DNA from: Ancylobacter novellus
GTDB taxonomy: Bacteria; Pseudomonadota; Alphaproteobacteria; Rhizobiales; Methylopilaceae
Assembly (NCBI GenBank): GCA_003241695.1
Contig: QFPN01000003.1
Location: 62,001-126,000 of the forward strand
DNA length: 64,000 bases
Reading direction: 5' to 3'
Below the pieces are notes generated by a model. It had not been told where the DNA came from and ran no database searches. It saw only the letters and a list, made by a program, of their open reading frames with translations. Shown here one piece after another: positions 58,461 to 64,000 of this stretch (the first letter of the stretch is position 1; each line of letters begins with the position of its first letter). The position numbers were made by a program, and so were the translations under genes.

Positions 58461-59325
58461 GCCGGCCTCCGTCGAGATCGTCCCCCTGGCGGCCCGGACG
58501 GGCGAGCCAGTCGTTGCCCGGCATCTGCGGAAAGCCACGAAAATTCAGCGCGTTGCCGAAGCGGTCTCGACAGGTTTCGTAAGACTTGTCGCAGCCCGCC
58601 GTGACGGTGAAGCCGTCCCCCGCCGCGATCGGCAGCGCCGGCGCCTCGGCGAGTTCGGCGAAGCCGTCCGACTGCCGGCGGATCTCCGCGGCGGCGCCGG
58701 CGTTGGCGCCGCTCGTCCAGACCAGCCGCCCGCGCTCGAAGACCGCGCCGCGCCCGTCGAGCGTCCCGGCGACGAAGCCGCGCACGCCCAGAACCGCGTC
58801 GACGGCGCCCTCCGCGCGATGCCCGGCGAGCGTCAGATCGACCCTGCAGCGCTCGTCGCCGAGGCTTGCGTCGCAGGCATGCTGGTAGATCCGCCCGCGC
58901 GGCTGGTTCAGCGCATGGGCGAGGCTGCGAAGCTCGGCCGTGAAGGCGCGGCCTTCGCGCGCGACCTCGCCGAGCGCGCCGCAGAACAGCAGGACACGGC
59001 TCGAAACCGCGCTCCAGTCGACGAGGAACAGCTCCACTGTCGCGCCGTCATAGGCGCCGCGGGCGAGGTCGGCGTCCGACAGCCCGTCGTCGTCGAGCGC
59101 GCCGAGAACCTCCAGCCCGTCGACCCCGAGGCCGAGCGAGGCCTCCGCGGCGGAGGCCGTCATGCCGCTCGCCGCCCGGAACGTCAGGCCGTCGAAGGCC
59201 AGGTCCTCGTCATGGTCGGTGAAGCCGAGCCGCAGGCCGTCGCGCCGCGTCAGTCGCCAGCAGCGGGCGAGCGTCGTCACGCCCGAGGCGAGCGCCGCCG
59301 CGAGCGGTTCGGGAAGGTCTCTCAT
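58453..59325 (-). CDS. GTA tail hub protein, DUF2163/BR0599 family (RcGTA g13 homolog)
   Basis: 290 residues with the whole BR0599 pattern: LTRRDGLRLGFTDHDEDLAFDGLTFRA at the N-terminus and AGCDKSYETCRDRFGNALNFRGFP at the C-terminus. Four cysteines (QHACDASLGDERC and GCDKSYETC) match those that bind an iron-sulfur cluster in the related lambda gpL. It is a ring component joining the distal tail to the megatron. It overlaps g14 by eight bases and follows g12 by 14. Confidence 0.92.
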   Translation of the reverse strand: MRDLPEPLAAALASGVTTLARCWRLTRRDGLRLGFTDHDEDLAFDGLTFRAASGMTASAAEASLGLGVDGLEVLGALDDDGLSDADLARGAYDGATVELFLVDWSAVSSRVLLFCGALGEVAREGRAFTAELRSLAHALNQPRGRIYQHACDASLGDERCRVDLTLAGHRAEGAVDAVLGVRGFVAGTLDGRGAVFERGRLVWTSGANAGAAAEIRRQSDGFAELAEAPALPIAAGDGFTVTAGCDKSYETCRDRFGNALNFRGFPQMPGNDWLARPGRQGDDLDGGRLV

Positions 59326-59339
59326 GTGGGGTCTCCCGA

Positions 59340-59969
59340 TCAGCCGAGCCGGATCTCGATCAGCGGCACGGAAGGCGCCGAGCCCGCGCCGAAGGCCGCG
59401 AGGTCGACCTCGAGCCGGTCGGCGTCGAAGCGCACCGGCGTGTCGAACTCGAAGCCGGCCGAGACCGGCGCGCCGGCCGCGGGCGCGGCGTCGAGCACGA
59501 CCGAGCCGTCAGCGAGGTCGAGCGCGAAGGCCGCGGTCTCGACGCCGCCGACCGCGACCCGGACGGTCCCGGCCACGGGCTTGCGGATCGGCCGCCGGTA
59601 GGGATCGAACGCCCCGCCATAGGTCTTGCGCAGCGCGAAGCGCTTCGTCTCCCCGTCGCCCTCGCCGAGATGCTGGTCGGTCGGCGCGGGCGCGGCGCCC
59701 GGAAGCGCGGAGGAATGGTCGAGCGGGTCCCTGAAGCGGAAGCCGACCAGCCGGCCGCGCCGCTCCTCGAAGAACGCCACCACCGCCTGGAGCTGCGCGA
59801 GCGTCCTCACGCCGAGGCCTGCGTCCCAGCGCCTGCGCGAATGCGCCCAGACGGCGTTGCGCTCCTCGAAGCCCGAGCCGAGCGTCGCGATTTCGGTGCG
59901 CCGCTCCGGCCCGCCGCGCGCCCCGCGGGCGATGTCGGTCGGAAAGCGGACGTCGTGGAACGGGGTCAT
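59340..59969 (-). CDS. GTA distal tail protein, DUF2460 (RcGTA g12 homolog)
   Basis: 209 residues of the DUF2460/TIGR02217 family: FHDVRFPTDIARGARGGPERRTEIATLGSGFEERNAVW, AVVAFFEERRGRLVGFRFRDPLDH and RFALRKTYGGAFDPYRRPI are all conserved blocks. The C-terminal half is a beta-sandwich ending VPLIEIRL. It forms the ring between tail tube and hub. ATG 59969 has GAGGACG upstream, and the gene begins seven bases after g11. Confidence 0.93.
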   Translation of the reverse strand: MTPFHDVRFPTDIARGARGGPERRTEIATLGSGFEERNAVWAHSRRRWDAGLGVRTLAQLQAVVAFFEERRGRLVGFRFRDPLDHSSALPGAAPAPTDQHLGEGDGETKRFALRKTYGGAFDPYRRPIRKPVAGTVRVAVGGVETAAFALDLADGSVVLDAAPAAGAPVSAGFEFDTPVRFDADRLEVDLAAFGAGSAPSVPLIEIRLG

Positions 59970-59976
59970 GGCGTCC

Positions 59977-60477
59977 TCACATCCCCCGCCGGCCGCGCGC
60001 GACGGCGCGGGCGAGCGCGGCCGAGACCTGCGCCTCGGAGCGCCGAAAACTCTCGGCGTCGGGCGTCGCGATGTTCACGACCACCGGCGAGGCGGCGACC
60101 CCTGCCGCGGCGGAAGAAACGTTGGAGGCCACGGAGCTCTGCGCGCCGAGGCTCGCCTGCAGGCCCGCGGGGGCCGCGAGCCCCACGCCCGAGACCGGCG
60201 AGACGCCTCCGAGAACGCCCCGCGTCAGCCCCGAGAACAGCGAGCCGAAGGCGCTTTCGACCGGCTTCAGCGCCGCCGAGAGCGCGATCTCGGACAGGCG
60301 CGAGGCGAGCCCCTTCAGCACGTCGGAGAGCGAGGCCCCACGCACGATCCCGGCCTCCAGCGCGTCGCCGAGCGCCGAGCCGAAGCGGCGCGACAGCCGC
60401 TCGGCCTCGGTGAGCTCGCGGCGAAGCGCGCTCGCCTCGACGGCGACGTTCACGACGATCTGTCCGTCCTCAGCCAT
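59977..60477 (-). CDS. Short tail tape measure protein (RcGTA g11 homolog)
   Basis: 166 residues. The N-terminal helical part (VEASALRRELTEAERLSRRFGSALGDALEAGIVRGASLSDVLKGLASRLSEIAL) and the amphipathic AALKPVESAFGSLFSGLTRGVLGG segment match GTA/phage TIGR02677-like tape measure proteins. The C-terminus is Ala/Ser-rich, ending RAVARGRRGM. It would set a very short tail, since RcGTA g11 is about 219 residues. ATG 60477 has GAGGAGAGAC upstream; its first bases overlap the end of the chaperone frame. Confidence 0.85.
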   Translation of the reverse strand: MAEDGQIVVNVAVEASALRRELTEAERLSRRFGSALGDALEAGIVRGASLSDVLKGLASRLSEIALSAALKPVESAFGSLFSGLTRGVLGGVSPVSGVGLAAPAGLQASLGAQSSVASNVSSAAAGVAASPVVVNIATPDAESFRRSEAQVSAALARAVARGRRGM

Positions 60478-60685
60478 GTCGTCTCTCCTCGTCGGGGAAG
60501 CGCGCCATCAGCCGGTCGAGCTCCGCGCGCCGCATCGGCGCCGGCGAGCCCGCGCCGAACATCCCGCGCGCCGCCGCAGCGATCTCGACCGGCGTCGCGC
60601 GCCAGAAGGCGTCTGGCGAAAGCCTCAACGTCCCGAGGCCGAAGGCGATGAGGTCGTCCCAGGGGAACGCCTCCCGTCCAAAGGG
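60470..60685 (-). CDS. Tail assembly chaperone frame (Phage_TAC_6/TIGR02216), read by minus-one frameshift from g10
   Basis: The frame reads PFGREAFPWDDLIAFGLGTL, RLSPDAFWRATPVEIAAAARGMF and ends RAELDRLMARFPDEERRHG with TGA at 60472-60470: the full pattern of the TAC_6 tail assembly chaperone of GTAs. It has no ATG or GTG; the only TTG falls after the conserved FPWDDLIAFGLG block. It is in the minus-one phase relative to g10, and the frames meet at a CCCTTTG heptamer (60685-60679). Frameshifting would give a 184-residue g10-chaperone fusion, like lambda gpGT. Start by TTG, or an unusual start, is the alternative. Confidence 0.8.
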   Translation of the reverse strand, partial: PFGREAFPWDDLIAFGLGTLRLSPDAFWRATPVEIAAAARGMFGAGSPAPMRRAELDRLMARFPDEERRHG

Positions 60686-61023
60686 TTTTGAGCCGCCGCC
60701 CCGCCCTCCCCGCCGCCGCCGAAAGCCGCGCGCAGCAGGTCCGCGACCACGCGCACGAAGCCCGCGGCGCCGTCCTCATGGGCGAGCCTCGCGACGGCCG
60801 CGTCGTCGATCTCGGCGCCGCCTCCGCGAAGCCCCGCGCCGACGATCGTCACGAGGTCGCGGGCCGAAAGCCGTCCGGTCTCGAACCGCTCGGCGAGCGC
60901 GGTCAGGTCCGAGACCGCGAAGGCCGCCTCGAGCTCGGCCAGCGCGCCGAGCGTGAGCACGAGGCGGCGCGGCGTCCCGTCGAACACGGCCGCGACCTCG
61001 CCGCGGCGAAGATTAGCCGGCAT
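60625..61023 (-). CDS. GTA g10-type tail assembly protein (Phage_TAC_11/GTA gp10 family)
   Basis: The zero-frame product has 132 residues. Residues 1-105 are conserved: MPANLRRGEVAAVFDGTPRR, LVLTLGALAELEAAF, DLVTIVGAGLRGGGAEIDDAAV and RVVADLLRAAFGGG match the GTA TAC_11/gp10 family, equivalent to the G part of lambda G/GT. The last 18 residues (DGRRSPGTTSSPSASGR) are only the shadow of the overlapping chaperone frame and are probably not conserved. ATG 61023 has AGAAGAGGG upstream. It lies after the g9-g10 gap containing a repeat. Confidence 0.88.
   Translation of the reverse strand: MPANLRRGEVAAVFDGTPRRLVLTLGALAELEAAFAVSDLTALAERFETGRLSARDLVTIVGAGLRGGGAEIDDAAVARLAHEDGAAGFVRVVADLLRAAFGGGGEGGAAAQNPLDGRRSPGTTSSPSASGR
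60679..60685 (-). other. Minus-one slippery heptamer C CCT TTG in g10
   Basis: On the minus strand the g10 reading frame is ...AAC CCT TTG GAC..., so C-CCT-TTG fits X XXY YYZ exactly with the frame in register. A slip by one base reads CCC TTT and enters the chaperone frame. A short GGGA/TCCC hairpin begins a few bases downstream, and a GGAGG-like segment lies about 20 bases upstream. Confidence 0.65.
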
Positions 61024-61054
61024 GGAACAGCCCTCTTCTGAAGATGAACCGCCG

Positions 61055-61150
61055 CCGTCACGCCCGCGCCTTCGCGCGGGTATCCATGACTTCGGCTGGC
61101 GCCGCGCTCTACGACCAAGTCGTGGATGCCCGCCTGCGCGGGCATGACGG
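61055..61150. repeat. Inverted repeat pair (family 4) between g9 and g10
   Basis: ccgtcacgcccgcgccttcg (61055) and its continuation gcgcgggtatccatgactt are mirrored by aagtcgtggatgcccgcctg and cgcgggcatgacgg (61117-61150). It is homologous to the repeat at 53683-53779 in this same operon. It is followed at about 61177-61207 by two tandem copies of a gaagacgtcccc motif. Confidence 0.8.
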
Positions 61151-61207
61151 AGAGGGCGGAGCCGAAATCGTCCCCTTCAAAGACGTCCCCCTCCGAAGAC
61201 GTCCCCG

Positions 61208-61618
61208 TCAGGCCGCGACGAAGGCCAGTTCGCCGGCGCTTTCGAGCGAGAGGTCGTAGACGACCTCGCCGGCGTGCTCGCCCTTGAACTCCAGTCCCGT
61301 CACCTGGAACGGCCCCTCGACGCGTCCGAAATCCGGGATGAGGATCTGGAACGAGGCGATGTCGCCCGAAAACACCAGGCCGCGGATCAGCGCGTCGGAC
61401 GGTCCGTCGCGGAACACGCCCGCGCCCGCGACGCTCGCCTTCTTCACGCCCGCGCCGGAGAGCAGCTCCCGCCAGCGGCCGGCGCTTTCCGAATGCGTCA
61501 CGTCGACGGCTTCCGAATTGAAGGCGAGCCGGCGCGAGCGCAGCCCCGCCACCGTGACGAAGCCGCCGGCCCCGTCCGCGATCTTCACGAGCAGGTCCTT
61601 GCCCTTCTGGATGGCCAT
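61208..61618 (-). CDS. GTA major tail protein, TP901-1 family (RcGTA g9 homolog)
   Basis: 136 residues with the TP901-1/phi13 major tail pattern: AIQKGKDLLVKIADGAGGFVTVAGLRSRRLAFNSEAVDVTHSESAGRWRELLSGAGVK, then FRDGPSDALIRGLVFSGDI and DLSLESAGELAFV. It forms the hexameric rings of the tail tube. ATG 61618 has GGAG upstream. Repeats lie on both sides of it, so g9 stands apart from the coupled blocks g6-g8 and g10-g14. Confidence 0.92.
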   Translation of the reverse strand: MAIQKGKDLLVKIADGAGGFVTVAGLRSRRLAFNSEAVDVTHSESAGRWRELLSGAGVKKASVAGAGVFRDGPSDALIRGLVFSGDIASFQILIPDFGRVEGPFQVTGLEFKGEHAGEVVYDLSLESAGELAFVAA

Positions 61619-61710
61619 GCGGATCTCCGTAGTGTCGGCGGCCCAATCGGACAGGAGGAAGGAGACGGCGCCGCGAGACCTCCTCCACCATGCGCAGCGC
61701 TTGCCGCTTT

Positions 61711-61938
61711 CCTCTCCCGTTCACGAGGCCTCTGCGGAAGGGGCGCGATGTATCCGCTCCCTCCCCCTTGCGGGGAGGGTAAGGGTGGGGGTGGTTCAGA
61801 ACGGAGCGCCGAGCGGCGGCGTGGAGCGGCTTCGTCCGCTTCGCCCCTCCCGGCGCCACCCCCGCCCCTCCCCGCAAGGCGGAGGGGAGAAGAAGCGGCG
61901 CGCCCGCTTCGGAGAGGGCCCGTGAGCGGGAAAAGAGG
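61711..61938. repeat. Nested inverted repeats filling the g8-g9 gap
   Basis: The outer arms are cctctcccgttcacgaggcc (61711 onward) and the inverted form ending gtgagcgggaaaagagg at 61938. The inner arms are ctcccccttgcggggagggt (about 61760-61779), then aagggtgggggtgg, and ccacccccgcccctccccgc, then aaggcggagg (about 61857-61886). The 350-bp gap between g8 and g9 holds this element and no gene that I can support. Confidence 0.78.
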
Positions 61939-61968
61939 CGTCCAGCGTAGCGCCCGAAGGCGATCGTC

Positions 61969-62376
61969 CTACTCGCCCGGCTCCGTCACCGCGCGGAAGG
62001 TCAGCGTCGCGCGCCTCAGGCCGCCGTCCGCGAACCTGTCGGCCTGCGTGCCGCGCCAGGCGAGGCCGGCGAGCCGAACGCCGGCGAGCGCGAGGTCCGC
62101 GTCGTCGAGCAGACGCGCGACGCGGTCGGCGACGGTCAGCGCCTGCGACAGGCCGCCCTCCCGCGACCAGACCTCGAGCGTCAGCACATGCTCCTCCGCC
62201 GGCGCCTCGTCGCCCGACAGGTCTTGGGTCTCGCAGGACGCGAGGATGACGTGCGGCGGCTGGCTCCCGCGCGGGGCCTCGTCATAGACGCGGGGTCCGC
62301 CGAGCGAAGCGGCCAGCGCCGCGTCGGCCGCGAGCCGGTCCCGGATCGCGGCGCGCAAGGCGAGCGCGGCGCTCAC
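61969..62376 (-). CDS. GTA tail terminator protein, DUF3168 (RcGTA g8 homolog)
   Basis: 135 residues of DUF3168: ALRAAIRDRLAADAALAASLGGPRVYDEAPRG, PPHVILASCETQDLSGD and HVLTLEVWSREGGLSQALTVADRVARLL. These proteins cap the tail tube at the head side. The start is GTG 62376, overlapping the g7 stop as GTGA. The long frame further up is within g7. Confidence 0.9.
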   Translation of the reverse strand: MSAALALRAAIRDRLAADAALAASLGGPRVYDEAPRGSQPPHVILASCETQDLSGDEAPAEEHVLTLEVWSREGGLSQALTVADRVARLLDDADLALAGVRLAGLAWRGTQADRFADGGLRRATLTFRAVTEPGE

Positions 62377-62705
62377 GGCGCGGTCTCCTCGCAAAGCAGT
62401 TCCTCGAAGCGCAGATCCGCGTCGAGCGGGCGGACCGACAGCACGTCGAAGATCCGGCCGCGCCAGACCACGCGATGCCCGCCGCCGAGGTCGCCGCGAG
62501 CGCGGATCGTCACGCGCCACAGCCGGTTCAGCCCGAGCGCGCGGCCGGCGGCGGCCTCGGCGGCCGAGAGCGGCTCGACATCCGCGAAGACGTCCGCGAG
62601 CGGCGCGAAGCCGCGCGTCACCCCGCCCGCGCCGTCGTCGACGTCGGCCGGCCGTTCGATCGAGATCCTCCGGCGGAGCGCGCCGGGCGTCGCAAGGGCG
62701 CTCAC
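62373..62705 (-). CDS. GTA head-tail adaptor protein (RcGTA g7 homolog)
   Basis: A 110-residue phage head-tail joining protein (Phage_H_T_join/SPP1 gp16-like): ALRRRISIERPADVDDGAGGVTRGFAPLADVFADVEPLS, VTIRARGDLGGGHRVVWRGRIFDVLSVRPLD and FEELLCEE. It is a small beta-barrel stopper between portal and tail. The start is GTG 62705, overlapping the g6 stop (GTGA), and its own stop overlaps g8. It is therefore translationally coupled on both sides. Confidence 0.9.
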   Translation of the reverse strand: MSALATPGALRRRISIERPADVDDGAGGVTRGFAPLADVFADVEPLSAAEAAAGRALGLNRLWRVTIRARGDLGGGHRVVWRGRIFDVLSVRPLDADLRFEELLCEETAP

Positions 62706-63235
62706 AGCCGGACGTCCCGATAGGGGTCGACGAGCCCCGACACGTCGACGGGCGGCCCGTCGGCTCCGGAGCGCCGTTCGAAGGCGTCGGCGGTAAGCCG
62801 CCGGACCGCGAGCCTGAGCGATTCCGGGACCTGGTCGGGGTCGCCGTATCCGGCCGCGAGGTCGATCTCGACGCGCTTGCCGCGGGGAACGGAGGGCGCG
62901 AGCGTCAGCCGCTCCCCCGCCCAGTCGAAGCTCCAGAGCGTCTCGTCGAGCGTCTCGAGCGAGCCGTCGGGGAGGCGCAGCCGGACCGCCTCGACCTCGC
63001 GCACCGGCCGCGGCTTCAGCGCGATCGCCGACCCGTCGGCCGGAACCGCGACCTCGAGCCGCCAGCGCTGCGCGACCAGCACGCGGCGGGTCATGGTCTC
63101 GACCCTCGCGCGGGCGGCGGCGATCAGCTCCGGCACGAGGTCGTCCTCGGCGTCGTGCTCGAGGCGCAGAAAAGCCTTCGCGTCCGCCAGGCCGACAGGT
63201 TCGGCCCCGGGCGCGCTCAGGAGACGGGCGGGCAT
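62702..63235 (-). CDS. GTA head-tail connector protein (RcGTA g6 homolog)
   Basis: A 177-residue connector of the phage gp6/phiE125 gp8 type: LADAKAFLRLEHDAEDDLVPELIAAARARVETMTRRVLVAQRWRL, and at the C-terminus IDLAAGYGDPDQVPESLRLAVRRLTADAFERR. It would bind the portal ring. ATG 63235 has GAGGAC upstream. It is the first gene of the operon: in complete GTAs g5 (capsid) would precede it, but here there are 185 bases and then a divergent unrelated gene. Confidence 0.9.
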   Translation of the reverse strand: MPARLLSAPGAEPVGLADAKAFLRLEHDAEDDLVPELIAAARARVETMTRRVLVAQRWRLEVAVPADGSAIALKPRPVREVEAVRLRLPDGSLETLDETLWSFDWAGERLTLAPSVPRGKRVEIDLAAGYGDPDQVPESLRLAVRRLTADAFERRSGADGPPVDVSGLVDPYRDVRL

Positions 63236-63420
63236 GAAGTCCTCGCGATGCGTTTGGGGCAGGCGGCGCGTCGCCGCCGTCACGCGCGCCGTGCGGGCGA
63301 CGCGTTGTCGTCACAGTAAATGAGTGATATCTGCTTGGCGTCCGGTGACGATTTGCTTTCAACGCGGCCGAACAAGACCAGAAATTATTTTAATCGACCG
63401 ATCACAAGGGGGGAGCGACG
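63236..63420. promoter_or_regulatory. Divergent promoter region of the GTA tail operon and a secreted-protein gene
   Basis: This 185-bp gap is the only place where a promoter for the g6-g15 operon can lie. The left half is GC-rich; the right half, from about 63310, is AT-rich (agtaaatgagtgatatctgc; ccagaaattattttaatcga), fitting a promoter for the plus-strand gene. I could not identify a definite -35/-10 pair or a known regulator site. Confidence 0.4.
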
Positions 63421-64000
63421 ATGGCGTCGCGTCTTCTTAAAGGCGTCGTTTCGGCGCTCGGCGTCCTCTGCGCCACAGCATTCGCAACAGGCTCGCAGGC
63501 CGCCGGCTACACGATCACGGCCCCGCTCAAGGGGTTGTGCCGGCCGGACATGCCGCCCGAGCCCTGCACGCCGTTCAACCTGTTCGGACCGCCTTCGATC
63601 TCCGGCGACTTCGTGGTGTGGACCAACCGCGCGGGCCCCGCCGACGGCGTCTGGAGCTACCAGATCTCCAACAGGAAGATCCGCAAGCTCGTGGGCCTCG
63701 GCGCGAAGGCGCCGGGCGGCAAGGGCCGGTTCACGGCGTTCGGCAACACCGGCTCGGAATATCCGACGCTGATCGGCGGCGAGACGGTCGTGTTTTTCGG
63801 CCGCGACAAGGACAACACCATAGGGGTCTACACGACGAGCGTGCGCGGCGGCGGCGTCACGCTGATCGCGAACGCGAAGACGCCGATCCCCAACGGCGGC
63901 GGCAAGCTGTTCCAGGACCTCCGCTGGGCCTCGACCAACGGGACAATCGTCGCGTTTTCCGCAATCGACGCCGACGGCGCGACCGGCGTGTTCAGGGCCA
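63421..64000 (+). CDS. Secreted protein of unknown function, C-terminus beyond window
   Basis: 193 residues are visible. A signal peptide (SRLLKGVVSALGVLCATAFA, cleavage near SQA-AG) is followed by a mature part of repeated beta segments, each like SGDFVVWTNRAGPADGVWSYQI, GGETVVFFGRDKDNTIGVYTTS and NGTIVAFSAIDADGATGVFRA. These suggest blades of a beta-propeller or a similar repeat sheet. Two cysteines near the N-terminus (CRPDMPPEPC) could form a disulfide. The gene has an excellent ribosome-binding site (AGGGGGGAG). It is not phage-like, and marks the edge of the GTA cluster. Confidence 0.8.
   Translation, partial: MASRLLKGVVSALGVLCATAFATGSQAAGYTITAPLKGLCRPDMPPEPCTPFNLFGPPSISGDFVVWTNRAGPADGVWSYQISNRKIRKLVGLGAKAPGGKGRFTAFGNTGSEYPTLIGGETVVFFGRDKDNTIGVYTTSVRGGGVTLIANAKTPIPNGGGKLFQDLRWASTNGTIVAFSAIDADGATGVFRA

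Noticed and set aside
60450..60779. A 109-codon frame at the g10/g11 junction starting with ATG
   Set aside because: It is the third phase; its product is Arg-rich without conservation, whereas the minus-one phase encodes the TAC_6 chaperone.
50299..63235. An intact prophage
   Set aside because: No integrase, repressor, replication, terminase, portal or capsid genes; gene order and families are those of a gene transfer agent, and no attachment-site duplication was seen.
1..64000. tRNA, rRNA, riboswitches and insertion sequences
   Set aside because: Looked for on both strands by eye; no clover-leaf with CCA end, no rRNA sequence, no folE- or thrS-type leader riboswitch/T-box, and no transposase-like product were found. 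Divergent small RNAs cannot be excluded by eye.

Overview
This 64 kb window is chromosomal DNA of a high-GC alphaproteobacterium, most likely of the order Hyphomicrobiales (Rhizobiales). The evidence is the ccmIEFH-degP-two-component order, a FeuP/FeuQ-type regulator pair with a PepSY protein, the folE-hisI-patatin neighbourhood beside an IscU-like gene, DUF1236/DUF2336/DUF3126 proteins, and several families of dispersed intergenic palindromes. I cannot name the genus. No rRNA, tRNA, IS element, integrase or CRISPR array was seen.

Left and centre (1-50 kb) are mostly housekeeping genes: an AsmA-family protein (cut by the left edge), an FAD-dependent lactate-dehydrogenase-like oxidase, a UvrD/PcrA helicase, PrmA, Xaa-Pro aminopeptidase, gamma-glutamyltransferase, AmpG, NAD kinase, an orphan receiver plus Hpt pair, a DUF2336/lytic transglycosylase pair, a three-gene ATPase/flavin reductase/nitroreductase run, patatin, HisI, FolE, an IscU-like scaffold, YidD, ThrS, rhomboid protease, PilZ protein, a LapG-type cysteine peptidase, gamma-carbonic anhydrase and PhoD. 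From 36 to 44.5 kb, on the minus strand, lies the cytochrome c maturation set ccmI-ccmE-ccmF-ccmH followed by the periplasmic protease degP and an OmpR/histidine kinase pair. At 44.7-47.6 kb sits a degenerate sarcosine-oxidase-like beta/alpha locus with a reading-frame break at the subunit junction, next to feuP-feuQ.

Right end (50.3-63.2 kb, minus strand): a gene-transfer-agent (RcGTA-like) tail operon with recognisable homologs of g6, g7, g8, g9, g10, tail assembly chaperone, g11, g12, g13, g14 and g15. It is followed by a DUF2793 protein with a very long polyglycine-rich C-terminus, a peptidoglycan-binding/CHAP-type endolysin, a holin-like protein and a coiled-coil membrane protein. The packaging and head genes (g1-g5: terminase, portal, protease, capsid) are not upstream of g6; an unrelated divergent secreted-protein gene begins there. 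Genes are linked by GTGA overlaps, but palindromic repeats have entered four of the gaps, which suggests a long-resident, vertically inherited element rather than a recent prophage.

The observation I rate highest is at g10. The tail assembly chaperone frame has no canonical start covering its conserved N-terminus, and it joins the g10 frame through a perfect minus-one slippery heptamer (CCCTTTG at 60685-60679). This predicts a lambda G/GT-style programmed frameshift in a gene transfer agent.
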